A stretch of 64,000 nucleotides of DNA, from the NCBI GenBank assembly GCA_019239425.1, contig JAFAZX010000027.1, positions 155,858 through 219,857 on the forward strand. Reading direction: 5' to 3'. The notes beneath the pieces were generated by a model. That model was given only the letters and a program-made list of their open reading frames with translations. It searched no databases and was not told the DNA's origin. This DNA comes from Acidobacteriota bacterium. Its GTDB lineage: Bacteria; Acidobacteriota; Blastocatellia; Pyrinomonadales; Pyrinomonadaceae. Made by a program: the position numbers and the translations under genes. This document shows, in pieces, positions 18,528 to 28,035 of this stretch (position 1 is its first letter; each line of letters opens with the position of its first letter).

Positions 18528-19190
18528 TTGGCAGCCGCCGCTTTCTACGACCTCGAAGGGACTTTGGTGAGCACGAACCTCGTGCACACGCTCGGCTTCT
18601 ACGCGCGCAACCAGCAGGGACTCCTGCGCTCGGTGCGGAAGGGCTTTTCGACGCTCGTCAGCATCCCGATGTTCGCCGCCGCCGACGCCTACAGCCGCAT
18701 GGTCTTCAACGACATCTTCTTCCGCCGCTACAAGGGGCAGTCGGAAGACCGCCTCCGCTTCTTCGCGAACGACCTGTTCGAAGAGGTCTTGAAGCCCGCC
18801 GTCTTCCCCGGCGCTAAGACTTTGATTCAGAAGTCACGCAGCCTCGGACTCAAGCAGGTCGTCGTCACCGGCGCGCTCGACTTCTCGGTCGAGCCTTTGA
18901 TGGAGTACCTCGGCGTGGACGACTTCGTCGCCAACCGCCTGGAGTTCGTCAACGGCGTCGCCACCGGCAGACTGCTGCCCCCCGTGCTCGCCTCGGCCAC
19001 CAAGGCGTCCTGGATTCGCACCTACGCCGAGAAGCACGGCATCAACCTGAGCGACTCCTACGCCTACAGCGACAGCATGAGCGACCTACCCATGCTCTCC
19101 ATCGTCGGCCACCCCGCGGCCGTCAACCCGGACATGCGGCTCAGGCAGACGGCCCTGCACCACGACTGGCCGATACTGAACCTGAAGTAA
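18528..19190 (+). CDS. HAD superfamily subfamily IB phosphatase
   Basis: About 220 residues. Motif I is FYDLEGTL: the nucleophile Asp is present, but the usual second Asp (D-x-D) is Glu. Motif II is the VVVTGALD segment, and motif III/IV is YSDSMSDLPML with both Asp residues. This is the layout of subfamily IB, which includes phosphoserine and lysophosphatidate phosphatases. The TTG at 18528 is preferred since GGAGGA (18516-18521) precedes it by six bases; a GTG at 18495 is an alternative. It opens the lipid locus, so a lipid or glycerol phosphate is a plausible substrate. Confidence 0.85.
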   Translation: MAAAAFYDLEGTLVSTNLVHTLGFYARNQQGLLRSVRKGFSTLVSIPMFAAADAYSRMVFNDIFFRRYKGQSEDRLRFFANDLFEEVLKPAVFPGAKTLIQKSRSLGLKQVVVTGALDFSVEPLMEYLGVDDFVANRLEFVNGVATGRLLPPVLASATKASWIRTYAEKHGINLSDSYAYSDSMSDLPMLSIVGHPAAVNPDMRLRQTALHHDWPILNLK

Positions 19191-19607
19191 ATGGTAAATA
19201 GTGAATGGAGGTTTTTGGCGATGAGACCTCACGAGAAGCTGGAGGTGTGGTGTTCGTCGATGGATTTCGTAGTTGAGGTTTATCAGTCAACTGATGCTTT
19301 CCCTAAAGAGGAGAAGTTCGGATTGACTTCTCAGATACGACGAGCGGCTGTCTCCGTTCCCGCGAATATCGCCGAAGGCGCGGCTCGCCAGTCGCCTAAA
19401 GAGTTCATACACTTCTTATCTAACGCACAAGGGTCAGCCAGTGAGCTTGAAACTGAATTAACAATCGCATATCGGCTTGGCTATTTGGCGCAAGGTAAAT
19501 ACGCTGAATTGTCGACTACGCTCGATAAAATTGGCCGCATGCTTACCGGCCTTTCACAACACTTGAAACGCAAAGTAACCTAGTTCTTTCCATTTACTAT
19601 TTACCAT
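19191..19607 (+). mobile_element. Small element: four-helix-bundle gene between 18-bp inverted repeats
   Basis: ATGGTAAATAGTGAATGG at 19191-19208 and CCATTTACTATTTACCAT at 19590-19607 are inverted repeats with one mismatch, flanking a single AT-richer gene. The left repeat abuts the stop codon of the HAD gene. Four-helix-bundle genes of this family are often found in mobile intervening sequences of 23S rRNA genes. No transposase is encoded, so mobility is inferred. Confidence 0.5.
19221..19583 (+). CDS. Four-helix bundle protein (23S rRNA intervening-sequence protein family)
   Basis: A 120-residue all-helical protein starting MRPHEKLEVW, with family-typical blocks: LTSQIRRAAVSVPANIAEGAAR, SPKEFIHFLSNAQGSASELETEL and IGRMLTGL. 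The start at 19221 has GGAGG nine bases upstream; the in-frame ATG at 19191 lies in the inverted repeat. The family (TIGR02436/S23-like) forms pentameric bundles of unknown function, first noted in rRNA intervening sequences. Base composition is distinctly lower in GC than the flanking genes, and the gene interrupts an otherwise functional lipid cluster, suggesting insertion. Confidence 0.9.
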   Translation: MRPHEKLEVWCSSMDFVVEVYQSTDAFPKEEKFGLTSQIRRAAVSVPANIAEGAARQSPKEFIHFLSNAQGSASELETELTIAYRLGYLAQGKYAELSTTLDKIGRMLTGLSQHLKRKVT

Positions 19608-19622
19608 TCGCCATTCACAACC

Positions 19623-21221
19623 ATGGCTCTCCAACTAAGAAGAAAAGTCCACGAGTCGGTCGTCTACATCGACCGCGACAGCGCGCCGCGCATCATCTCT
19701 TCGGGGATGGACTTCATCCCGGAAGACCTGCCCGTCGGGACGCGCGTCATCTACCCGAACGCGCCGATCAAGGGGCTGCCGAACCGCGAGGCCGCGATTC
19801 GCTACGCCCTCAACCACCCGCACGACTGCGAGCCGCTCTACGCGCAGCTGCAGCCGGGCATGAAGGTGACGATTGCGATTGACGACCTCTCGATGCCCCT
19901 GCCGCCGATGCGCACGCCCGACATCCGGCAGACGGCTTTGGAGATTCTCTTAGACCTCCTCCACGCGAACGGCGTGGACGACGTCCACCTCATCATCGCC
20001 ATCTCGCTCCACCGGCGGATGACCGAGTGGGAGATCAAGCGCATGTGCGGGCAGAGAGTCTTCGACGCCTTCTGGCCCGACCGCCTCTACAACCACGACG
20101 CCGAAGACACCGACAACATGGTCTCCCTGGGCGAGACGCGCCACGGCGAGAAGCTCTCCATCAACCGCCGCGCCGCCGAGAGCGACCTGCTCATCTACCT
20201 CAACTACAACTTCGTGCCCATGAACGGCGGGCACAAGTCCGTGGCCGTCGGCCTGTGCGACTACGAGTCTCTGCGCCCGCACCACGAGCCGAACACCATC
20301 CGCGAGTCCGACAGCTACATGGACCCGGGCAACTCCGAGCTGCGGCGTAAGATCGACCGGCTCGGCAAGCTCGTCGACGAGCACGTCAACGTCTTCCACA
20401 TCGAGACGACGGTCAACAACCAGATGTTCAAGGGCGAGCTCTCGTTTTTGACGAAGAACGAGGACGACTTCTCCGCCTACGAGCGCATGAAGTACGAGGC
20501 CATGCGCTTCACGATGTCGAAGATGCCTCTGGCCGCGAAGCGGAAGATGTACAACTCGCTGGCGTCGGATTACGAGATGATCGCGGTCGAGGCGGGCCGC
20601 ACCGAGCCCGTCCACGACCGCATCATCGCCAAGTCGATGCAGCAGTACGTCGTCCCCGTGGACGGCCAGTGCGACATCCTCATCTGCCCGATTCCGGAGA
20701 TTTCGCCCTACAACGTCTACTCTTCGTTGAACCCCCTGCTCGTGCAGGTGATGGCCTTGGGCTACCACTTCAACATGTACCGCGGCAAGCCCCTGTTGAA
20801 GAAGGGCGGCGTGCTGATTCTGCACCACCCGTGCTACGACGAGTTCGACCACGTCCAGCACCCGAGCTACATCGAGTTCTTCAACCGCCTGCTCCCCGAG
20901 ACGCGCGACTCGCACGTCCTGCGCGAGAAGTACGAGCGCGAGTTCGCCACCAACCCCTCCTACATCGAGATGTACCGGCGCGGCCACGCCTACCACGGCG
21001 CGCACCCCTTCTACATGTGGTACTGGGCCGAGAACGGCCGCGCGCACGTCGGCCGCGTCATCGCCGCCGGGGCCGAGAACGCGCACGTCCCCGCCGCCAT
21101 GGGCTGGGAGCGCGCCGACAACTTGACCGAGGCCATCGCCATGGCCCGCAGCCACATGGGCCGCTCCGCCCAGATCACGATGCTCCACCAGCCTGTGATT
21201 GCCATCTGCGACATGAGCTGA
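19623..21221 (+). CDS. LarA-like protein (DUF2088, nickel-pincer lactate racemase family)
   Basis: A 532-residue protein, longer than LarA (about 425). LarA blocks are recognisable: the [10 protein letters not shown] segment replacing DxTRPx[15 protein letters not shown] with His130, [14 protein letters not shown], and [10 protein letters not shown] with Lys205. His221 lies 16 residues after Lys205, matching the spacing of cofactor-bearing Lys184 and nickel ligand His200 of LarA. The second catalytic His of LarA (H174, ten residues before the Lys) appears to be Tyr195 here. It may bind the nickel-pincer cofactor but perform another reaction. No cofactor-synthesis genes (larB, larC, larE) are in the window. 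The ATG lacks a clear ribosome-binding site. It lies 43 bases before the multidomain lipid enzyme. Confidence 0.8.
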   Translation: MALQLRRKVHESVVYIDRDSAPRIISSGMDFIPEDLPVGTRVIYPNAPIKGLPNREAAIRYALNHPHDCEPLYAQLQPGMKVTIAIDDLSMPLPPMRTPDIRQTALEILLDLLHANGVDDVHLIIAISLHRRMTEWEIKRMCGQRVFDAFWPDRLYNHDAEDTDNMVSLGETRHGEKLSINRRAAESDLLIYLNYNFVPMNGGHKSVAVGLCDYESLRPHHEPNTIRESDSYMDPGNSELRRKIDRLGKLVDEHVNVFHIETTVNNQMFKGELSFLTKNEDDFSAYERMKYEAMRFTMSKMPLAAKRKMYNSLASDYEMIAVEAGRTEPVHDRIIAKSMQQYVVPVDGQCDILICPIPEISPYNVYSSLNPLLVQVMALGYHFNMYRGKPLLKKGGVLILHHPCYDEFDHVQHPSYIEFFNRLLPETRDSHVLREKYEREFATNPSYIEMYRRGHAYHGAHPFYMWYWAENGRAHVGRVIAAGAENAHVPAAMGWERADNLTEAIAMARSHMGRSAQITMLHQPVIAICDMS

Positions 21222-21264
21222 GTTGTGAGAGAATGAGCGGGTTTAGAATCTCCTCGCTGAGACT

Positions 21265-24200
21265 ATGAAATTTTCGCCCACAGAGACTTTTAACGGCCGG
21301 AACGTCTTCATCATCGGCGCGACGGGGTTCGTCGGGAAGGTGGCGCTCTCGATGCTGCTCGACCGCTTCCCGGGCGTGGGCCGCGTCTACGTGACGGTGC
21401 GCGCGCGCGGGAAGGAAGAGTCCGAGACGCGCTTCTGGAACAACGTCATCACCGCGCCGCCCTTCGACCCCGTGCGCGAGCGCTACGGCGCCGCCTTCGA
21501 GGACTTCATCCGCGACAAGGTGCGGCTCGTCAACGGCGACATCAGCGAGGAGAACCTCGGCTTCACCGAGGAGGAGGCCCGTGAGGTCGCCGGTGACATC
21601 GACGTGCTCGTCAACTCGGCCGGCAACGTCACCTTCAACCCGCCGCTCGAAAGCGCCCTGCGCACGAACGTCGTCGGCACGCAGAACGTCATCAAGTTCG
21701 TCAAGCGGATGAAGCGCCCCGCGCTCGTCCACATCTCGACCTGCTTCGTCGCCGGCAACCGCTCCGGCCCCGTCTGGGAGAGCGACCCCGTCCTCGGCTA
21801 CTTCCCGCGCAAAGACGAGCTGCCCGGCACGGAGTTCGACGCCGAGCAGGAGATACGCGACTGCGCGCGCCTCGCCGAGCGCGTCAAGGAAGAGGCCCGC
21901 GACGCGCTCAACGTGGCGCGCTTCCGCGAACTCGCGCGCAAGCGCCTCTACGACGAGGGGCGCGACCCCGACGACCTCGACCAGATGGGCCTCGCCGTCG
22001 CGCGCGAGCGCAAGCTGTGGACGCGCGAGCGCCTGACGGAGCTGGGGACGGAGCGCGCCGTCTTCTGGGGCTGGCCGAACATCTACACCTACACGAAGAG
22101 CCTCGGCGAACAGCTCGTCGCGGCCGAGACCGACATCGTCCGCTCCATCGTCCGCCCGTCCATCGTCGAATCGGCGAAGGACTTCCCCTTCCCCGGCTGG
22201 AACGAGGGCTTCACGACGACCGCGCCGCTCATCTTCATCGCCCTGAAGGGGCAGCAGCAGATACCCGTCAACGACAAGCTCATCCTCGATATCACGCCCG
22301 TGGATCAGGTCGCGGCCGTCATGCTCGGCGCCGCGGCCGAGGCCATCGCGACCGACACGCCGCGCCTCGTCTACCAGGCGGCGACGGGCGACAGCAACCC
22401 GAACACGATGGATCGCATCGTGAGCCTCGTCGGCCTCTACAAGCGCAAGCACTTCTCGGAGAAGGAGTCGGGCTTCTGGCTCTGGAACGAGCTGATGGCG
22501 CGGATGGAGAACAAGCCGGTCACGCCCGCGCGCTTCGACGCGATGTCCACGCCGATGGTCAACGCCGCGGCGAAGAGGGCCGGAGGGTTACTCGACCGCG
22601 TCCGCCCGCGCTGGGGCGGCGGAAGACTCACACACCTGGTCGACCGCGCGAAGGCGACGGTCGAAAGGGTCGAGGAGTTCACGCGCGAGACCAAAGAGGC
22701 GTTCGACATGTTCCGCCCGTTCATGATCGAGAACGCCTACATCTTCCGCGCCGACAACGTCCGCGCTCTCTTCGCCGAAGTGGGTGAAGAGGAGAGGCGA
22801 CTCCTGCGCTGGGACCCGGAGAAGTTCGATTGGTACGACTACTGGATGAACGTCCACTTCCCCGGCCTCAAGAAGTGGGTCTTCCCGACGCTCGAAGAGG
22901 ACATGCGCGCGCAGCCGAAGCGCGTCTACACCTACCGCGACCTGCTCGAGCTGTTCGAGACCTCGACCAAGCGCTACTCCACCCGCGTCGCCATGCGCAT
23001 CGAGCGCGACGGCCAGAAGGAGCAGTACACCTACGCGGACATCCAGGAACTCGCGACGCGCGCCGCCGCCTTCTTCGCCGCGCAGGGCGTGAAGCCGGCC
23101 GACCGCATCCTCCTCGTCAGCCACAACGCGCCCGAGTGGGGGATCAGCTACTTCGGCGTCCTGAAGGCCGGCGCGACCTGCGTCCCCGTCGACCCCGAGA
23201 GTAAGACGGAAGAGCTCGTCAACTTCGTCCGCGCGAGCGGCGCGACGGGATTAATCCTCGGCGAGAAGGCGGACGAAGAGCACGCCGACCTTCAGGAGAA
23301 ACTCCTCGAAGCGGGACTCGACGCGACGCTCTGGCGCTACCGGGAGGTCTTCGAGCTGACCGACGAGCAGTCCGAAGACGAGCGCATCGCCCTGCTGCCG
23401 GCGAAGGTCTCGCCGAACACCGTGGCCTCGCTCATCTTCACCTCGGGCACGACGGGGCAGCCGAAGGGCGTCATGCTCTCGCACAAGAACCTGACGAACA
23501 TGGTCTCCATGCTCTCGTCGGTCTTCGAGATGGACACGGGCGACGGCGTGCTCTCCGTCCTGCCGCTCTACCACACGTTCGAGTTCTCGACCGGCTTCCT
23601 CACGCCCTTCAGCCGCGGCACGCAGATAACTTACCTGGCGGATTTGAACGGCGAGGAACTCGCGCGCGCCATCAAGAACGGTCACGTCACGGGCATGGTC
23701 GGCGTCCCGGCCCTGTGGGAGCTGCTCCACCGCCGCATCATGAACCGCCTGCGCGAGCGCGGCGAGTGGGTCGGCAACGCCGCCGAGGCGCTCATCAAGC
23801 TCAACAGCCGCCTGCGCGACAAGACACCCTTCAACCTCGGCTCCGTCATCTTCCGCCCGATTCACACGGGCCTCGGCGGGCAGGTTCGTTATCTGATTAG
23901 CGGCGGCTCGGCCCTCAACGAGAAGGTCAAGCGCGACATGCACGGCCTCGGCTTCACCATCCTCGAAGGCTACGGCCTGACCGAGGCTTCGCCCGTGCTG
24001 ACGGTGACGCGCCCGCAGAACGCCCTGAACGCGGCGAGCGTCGGCCGGCCTCTGCCCGGCGTCGAGCTGCGCATCAGCGACCCCGATCCTTCGGGCATCG
24101 GCGAGGTCATCGCGCGCGGGCCGAACGTCATGCTCGGCTACTACCAGAACGAGTCGGCGACGCAGTCGGCCGTCCGTTCGCGCTGGCTCCACACCGGCGA

Positions 24201-25698
24201 CCTCGGCCGCATCGACGAGGACGGCAACCTCTACCTCGTCGGCCGCTCGAAAGAGATCATCGTCGACACGAACGGCAAGAACGTCTACCCCGACGAGATC
24301 GAAGAGCTTTACAAGGACTCGCCCTACGTCAAGGAGATCGGCGTGGTGGGCCTGCCCGACCAGCTCGGCGAGAAGGTCGCCGCGCTCGTCTTCCCCGACT
24401 ACGACCACGACCTCGCGCTCGACCGCTCGGAGGTGCAGCGCCGCGTCGAGAACCACTTCCGAGAGGTCTCTTCGTCGCTCCCCTTCTACAAGCGCGTCAA
24501 GTCGCTCTACTTCGCCGAAGAGGAGCTGCCGCGCACGGCCACACGCAAGGTCAAGCGGCGCGAGGTCGTCCGGCTCATCCAGTCGCTCGAAGAGTCGAAG
24601 CGCGCCGGCATCACCGAGCAGACCGCGCCGCGCGAGAAGCACCACGACGCCGACTGGCTGCTCGGCATCATCGCCCACGTCTCGTCGCGTCCGCGCGCGC
24701 AGGTCACGCTCGACTCGCGCCTCTCCGAACTCGGCTTCGACAGCCTCATGTTCGTCGAGCTGGCCTCGGCCATCGAGCAGGCGGGCGGCGCGCTCGTCTC
24801 GCCCGACACCCTGAACGAGGTGGTCGACGTGCGCGAGCTGTACTCGGTCGTCAGGCGGCGCGAGACGGCCGCCAACAAGCGCGCCGCGGAGGCGCGCGCG
24901 GAGGAGGACGCGCGCCAGGCCGAGAAGGAGATTTTCGTCCCCTCCCTGCTGCGCACGACCGGCAACCGCGTCATCGACGTGGCGCAGCGCGCGCTCTACG
25001 AGAACGTTCTGAAGGCGCACGTCGAGGGGCAGTCGAACATCCCGACGCACACCAACTTCATCTGCGCGACGAACCACACGTCGCACCTCGACACGGGGCT
25101 CATCAAGTACGCGCTCGGCGAGTACGGCCGCGACATGGTGGCGCTCGCGGCGGCCGACTACTTCTTCGACAACAAGTACAAGCGCGCCTACATGAACAAC
25201 TTCACGAACATCGTCCCCATCGAGCGTTCGGGGAGTCTCAGGCAGTCGCTCCGCCACGCGCGCTCGTTCCTCGAAAGGGGCTACTCGGCGCTCATCTTCC
25301 CCGAGGGCACGCGCTCGATGACGGGGCAGATGGCGGAGTTCAAGTCGGGCTTCGCCTACCTCGCCCTGAACACGCGGACGGGGATTCTGCCCGCGTACCT
25401 CTGGGGCACGTACGAGGCGTTCCCGAAGGGGTCGACCTTCCTCAAGGGGCGCGAGGTCGGCGCGCGCATCGGCCGCTACCTCGGCATCGAGGAGCTGGAA
25501 GAACTGACGAAGGGCATGCCGCGCGCCGAAGCTTACCGCCTCGTCGCCGCGCTCGTCCGCCACGAGATCGAGAACCTGCGCGACGGCACGCGCCACGCCT
25601 TCGACGCCACGGCGCTCCGCCGCCGCTGGAGGGCCGAGCGCCGCCACGAGGCGCAGGAGACGCCCGACGAGAGCGAGATGGCGACGACGGGAGATTAG
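21265..25698 (+). CDS. Multidomain fatty acyl reductase / acyl-AMP ligase / ACP / acyltransferase
   Basis: A 1477-residue enzyme with four domains. Residues 1 to about 430: fatty acyl-CoA/thioester reductase, NAD(P) motif GATGFVGKV (18-26) and catalytic Y274-T-Y-T-K278. About 550-1110: acyl-CoA synthetase (AMP-binding), core LIFTSGTTGQPKG (723-735), GYGLTEASP and HTGDLGRIDEDG. About 1125-1200: carrier domain with phosphopantetheine Ser1160 in LGFDSLMF. About 1224-1450: PlsC-type acyltransferase with H-x4-D (NHTSHLD, His1271) and FPEGTRS (1345-1351). It could activate, load, reduce and transfer a fatty chain onto a glycerol phosphate. The architecture recalls ElbD, implicated in myxobacterial ether-lipid biosynthesis; that link is from memory. 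Confidence 0.9.
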   Translation: MKFSPTETFNGRNVFIIGATGFVGKVALSMLLDRFPGVGRVYVTVRARGKEESETRFWNNVITAPPFDPVRERYGAAFEDFIRDKVRLVNGDISEENLGFTEEEAREVAGDIDVLVNSAGNVTFNPPLESALRTNVVGTQNVIKFVKRMKRPALVHISTCFVAGNRSGPVWESDPVLGYFPRKDELPGTEFDAEQEIRDCARLAERVKEEARDALNVARFRELARKRLYDEGRDPDDLDQMGLAVARERKLWTRERLTELGTERAVFWGWPNIYTYTKSLGEQLVAAETDIVRSIVRPSIVESAKDFPFPGWNEGFTTTAPLIFIALKGQQQIPVNDKLILDITPVDQVAAVMLGAAAEAIATDTPRLVYQAATGDSNPNTMDRIVSLVGLYKRKHFSEKESGFWLWNELMARMENKPVTPARFDAMSTPMVNAAAKRAGGLLDRVRPRWGGGRLTHLVDRAKATVERVEEFTRETKEAFDMFRPFMIENAYIFRADNVRALFAEVGEEERRLLRWDPEKFDWYDYWMNVHFPGLKKWVFPTLEEDMRAQPKRVYTYRDLLELFETSTKRYSTRVAMRIERDGQKEQYTYADIQELATRAAAFFAAQGVKPADRILLVSHNAPEWGISYFGVLKAGATCVPVDPESKTEELVNFVRASGATGLILGEKADEEHADLQEKLLEAGLDATLWRYREVFELTDEQSEDERIALLPAKVSPNTVASLIFTSGTTGQPKGVMLSHKNLTNMVSMLSSVFEMDTGDGVLSVLPLYHTFEFSTGFLTPFSRGTQITYLADLNGEELARAIKNGHVTGMVGVPALWELLHRRIMNRLRERGEWVGNAAEALIKLNSRLRDKTPFNLGSVIFRPIHTGLGGQVRYLISGGSALNEKVKRDMHGLGFTILEGYGLTEASPVLTVTRPQNALNAASVGRPLPGVELRISDPDPSGIGEVIARGPNVMLGYYQNESATQSAVRSRWLHTGDLGRIDEDGNLYLVGRSKEIIVDTNGKNVYPDEIEELYKDSPYVKEIGVVGLPDQLGEKVAALVFPDYDHDLALDRSEVQRRVENHFREVSSSLPFYKRVKSLYFAEEELPRTATRKVKRREVVRLIQSLEESKRAGITEQTAPREKHHDADWLLGIIAHVSSRPRAQVTLDSRLSELGFDSLMFVELASAIEQAGGALVSPDTLNEVVDVRELYSVVRRRETAANKRAAEARAEEDARQAEKEIFVPSLLRTTGNRVIDVAQRALYENVLKAHVEGQSNIPTHTNFICATNHTSHLDTGLIKYALGEYGRDMVALAAADYFFDNKYKRAYMNNFTNIVPIERSGSLRQSLRHARSFLERGYSALIFPEGTRSMTGQMAEFKSGFAYLALNTRTGILPAYLWGTYEAFPKGSTFLKGREVGARIGRYLGIEELEELTKGMPRAEAYRLVAALVRHEIENLRDGTRHAFDATALRRRWRAERRHEAQETPDESEMATTGD

Positions 25699-25704
25699 GA
25701 TGGA

Positions 25705-25780
25705 GTGATGAATGATGAGTGGTGAGCGATGAATATGGCAGTGTCGTCATATTCATCGCTCACCACTCATCATTCATCAC
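25705..25780. repeat. Perfect 33-bp inverted repeat, ATGAATGATG family
   Basis: Arms 25705-25737 and 25748-25780 are exact complements around a 10-base loop. It starts seven bases after the stop of the multidomain enzyme and ends nine bases before the next ATG. Confidence 0.88.
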
Positions 25781-25789
25781 TTAACTTTT

Positions 25790-26908
25790 ATGGCAACGAC
25801 AAAGAGAACCGCGACCAAAAAGGCTTCGACGAAAACGAAGAAGGCCGACGACGACGACGCGCCGAAGACGACTTCGCTCGCGAAGAGGGCGAAGCCGGTC
25901 ACGCTCGTCACGGGCGGGACGGGCTTCCTCGGCTCGCACCTCGTGAGGCTCCTGGCCGAAGAGGGCAAGGCGACGGTGCGCGTGCTCTCGACGACGGCGC
26001 CCGCGTGGCTCGAAGAGTTGGGTGTGGAGACTTTGAAGGGTTCCATCACCTCGCCGGAGGACGTGCGGCGTGCGGTCGGGGGAGCGTCGGAGGTCTACCA
26101 CCTCGCGGGCCGCGTCTCGCGCGAGCCGGCGGACGCGCACGTGATGTACGACCTGCACGTGACGGGGACGCGCCTGCTGTGCGAGGCGGCGAGCGAGGCG
26201 GGCGTGAAGTCTATCGTGTTGGCCTCGACGAGCGGGACGGTGGCCGTGACCGAGGACGGCGGCGTGGTGCCCGACGAGGAGTGGCCGACGCCCTTAGACA
26301 TCGTCTCGCGCTGGCCCTACTACGCGAGCAAGGTCTACCAGGAGCGCGTGGCCCTGGAGAACTTCAGCGGCAAAGGCCGCAGGCTCGTCATCATGAACCC
26401 GAGCCTCCTGCTCGGCCCCGGCGACGAGCGCCTGAGTTCGACGAAGGTCGTGCTCGACTTCCTCGCGCGCAAGATTCCGACCGTGCCGAAGGGGGGCTTG
26501 AGCTTCGTGGACGCGCGCGACGCGGCCGCGGCCTTCCGCGCGGCGATGGAGCGCGGCGCGCACGGCGAGCGGTACCTGCTGGGCGCGGCCAACTGGACGT
26601 TCGACAGGTTCTTCGGCCGCCTGGAACGAATCACGAAGGTGCCGGCGCCCTTCCTCTCGCTCCCCTCTCGACTGAGCCTGACGGGCGCGCGCGCCATCAG
26701 CTCGCTCTACAAACACTGGAAGCTCGCCCCGCCCGTCGAGCCGACCGAGATCGAGATGGCCGACTACTTCTGGTACCTCGACGCCTCGAAGGCCCAAGCG
26801 GAACTCGGCTTCGACCCGCGCGACCCGCAGGAGACCCTGCTCGACACGGTCACCTACGTCCGCGAAAACTTCCTCGGCCACGCCGCCTTCCGCACCGCAG
26901 TTAATTAA
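25790..26908 (+). CDS. NAD(P)-dependent epimerase/dehydratase family protein (extended SDR)
   Basis: A 372-residue extended short-chain dehydrogenase. After a Lys/Thr-rich, probably disordered N terminus (about 35 residues), the nucleotide motif is TGGTGFLGSHL, with Ser/Thr in ASTSGTVA and the catalytic YYASK (Y-x3-K). The overall style is that of the 3-beta-hydroxysteroid dehydrogenase/dihydroflavonol reductase branch. It lies in the lipid locus, so a keto- or hydroxy-lipid intermediate is a plausible substrate. No ribosome-binding site is visible; the ATG follows the hairpin closely. The stop codon lies inside the left arm of the next hairpin. Confidence 0.88.
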   Translation: MATTKRTATKKASTKTKKADDDDAPKTTSLAKRAKPVTLVTGGTGFLGSHLVRLLAEEGKATVRVLSTTAPAWLEELGVETLKGSITSPEDVRRAVGGASEVYHLAGRVSREPADAHVMYDLHVTGTRLLCEAASEAGVKSIVLASTSGTVAVTEDGGVVPDEEWPTPLDIVSRWPYYASKVYQERVALENFSGKGRRLVIMNPSLLLGPGDERLSSTKVVLDFLARKIPTVPKGGLSFVDARDAAAAFRAAMERGAHGERYLLGAANWTFDRFFGRLERITKVPAPFLSLPSRLSLTGARAISSLYKHWKLAPPVEPTEIEMADYFWYLDASKAQAELGFDPRDPQETLLDTVTYVRENFLGHAAFRTAVN

Positions 26909-26981
26909 CCACAGAGACACAGAGGCACAGCTTGTTGAGTTATGACTTCAAAGCTGTGCCTCTGTGTCTCTGTGGTTAATT
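26903..26981. repeat. Perfect 31-bp inverted repeat, CACAGAGACACAGAGGCACAG family
   Basis: Arms 26903-26933 and 26951-26981 match exactly. The TAA stop of the SDR is within the left arm. It lies between convergent genes, where it could terminate both. Confidence 0.9.
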
Positions 26982-27005
26982 CTTTTCAGTAACACTCAGA
27001 TGCAG

Positions 27006-27950
27006 TCACTTCGGGCACCTCACGCGCAATGCGCCCGGTAACAGTTCGAACGACGCCGGCAGGCGGCCGGCCAGCTCGCCGTCAACTTCCAATTTAACGA
27101 GTGAGCCGTCGGCCGAGGAGGCTGTGACGCGAGTGGCGTGTGCGTGGTGGACTTGCTGCATGCCGAGGTGCGTGCCGAGGTAGAGCTTGTAGGAGTTGGC
27201 GAGCACCGTGAGGGCCGAGACGTCGCCGACGGCGACCACGTCGAAGCGGCCGTCGTCCACCAGGGCGTTCGGCGCGATCTTCATCCCGCCGCCGAAGTAG
27301 CGCGCGTTGGCGACGCAGAAGTTGGCGACGCTCAGCTGTGACTGCGCCCCGCCGTCGAGCGAGACGCGCACCAGAGGTTTCTCGAAGGTGGCGGCCGCCT
27401 GCAGGGCGGCGGCGGCGAAGGAGAGGCGTCCGCCGAGCAGACGCGCCGCGCCCGCCGGCAGCCCCTCGCGCGACTTCACGCGCTTGATCACGTCGCCGCC
27501 CATGCCGAACGAGGCGACGTTGACGAAGAACCTCGACTCCTCCTCGCCGCGCTCGTTCAGGAACGTGACGCGCCCCACGTCCATCACACGCGTCCCGCCC
27601 TCGCGCAGTGCGCGCGCCGCGTCGGCCGTGCGCAAGGGGATGTCGAGCGTGCGTCGGAAGTCGCCGCCCGTCCCGCTCGGCAGTATCCCGAGTTCGGTTT
27701 CCGAGTCGGCACGGAGTAAACCGTTCGCCACTTCGTTGACCGTACCGTCGCCGCCGCAGGCGATGACGAGGCGGCGCCCGCCGCGCGCCTCGCGCTCGGC
27801 GAGCTCGACGGCCTCGCCTGACCTCTTCGTGAAGGCCACCTCGAACGGCCCGAAGTGCTGCCGCACCGCGGACGCCACGCCCGGCCAGGCCCGCCCCGTC
27901 GCGCCACTTGCGGACGCGGGGTTAACGATGATGAGTGGGAGCTTTGACAT
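27006..27950 (-). CDS. Diacylglycerol kinase family lipid kinase
   Basis: A 314-residue lipid kinase of the DagK/YegS type. Visible signatures are NPASASG near the N terminus, the nucleotide motif CGGDGTVNEVANGL (residues about 65-78), LGILPSGTGGDFRR, and a C-terminal beta-sandwich region (IAPNALVDDGRFDVV). It should phosphorylate diacylglycerol or a related lipid using ATP at the inner membrane face. It lies convergent to the SDR and directly downstream of the PlsC gene, and is probably co-transcribed with it despite the hairpin between them. Confidence 0.92.
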   Translation of the reverse strand: MSKLPLIIVNPASASGATGRAWPGVASAVRQHFGPFEVAFTKRSGEAVELAEREARGGRRLVIACGGDGTVNEVANGLLRADSETELGILPSGTGGDFRRTLDIPLRTADAARALREGGTRVMDVGRVTFLNERGEEESRFFVNVASFGMGGDVIKRVKSREGLPAGAARLLGGRLSFAAAALQAAATFEKPLVRVSLDGGAQSQLSVANFCVANARYFGGGMKIAPNALVDDGRFDVVAVGDVSALTVLANSYKLYLGTHLGMQQVHHAHATRVTASSADGSLVKLEVDGELAGRLPASFELLPGALRVRCPK

Positions 27951-27954
27951 ATAG

Positions 27955-28035
27955 AATGATGAACGATGAATGATGAGTGATGAATGAAAGGCGGCACATT
28001 TTTAATTCATCACTCATCATTCATCATTCATCATT
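27955..28035. repeat. 31-bp inverted repeat, ATGAATGATG family
   Basis: Arms 27955-27985 and 28005-28035 differ at one position. The right arm runs into the last codons of the PlsC gene, whose C-terminal MMNDE is encoded by the repeat. Confidence 0.88.
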
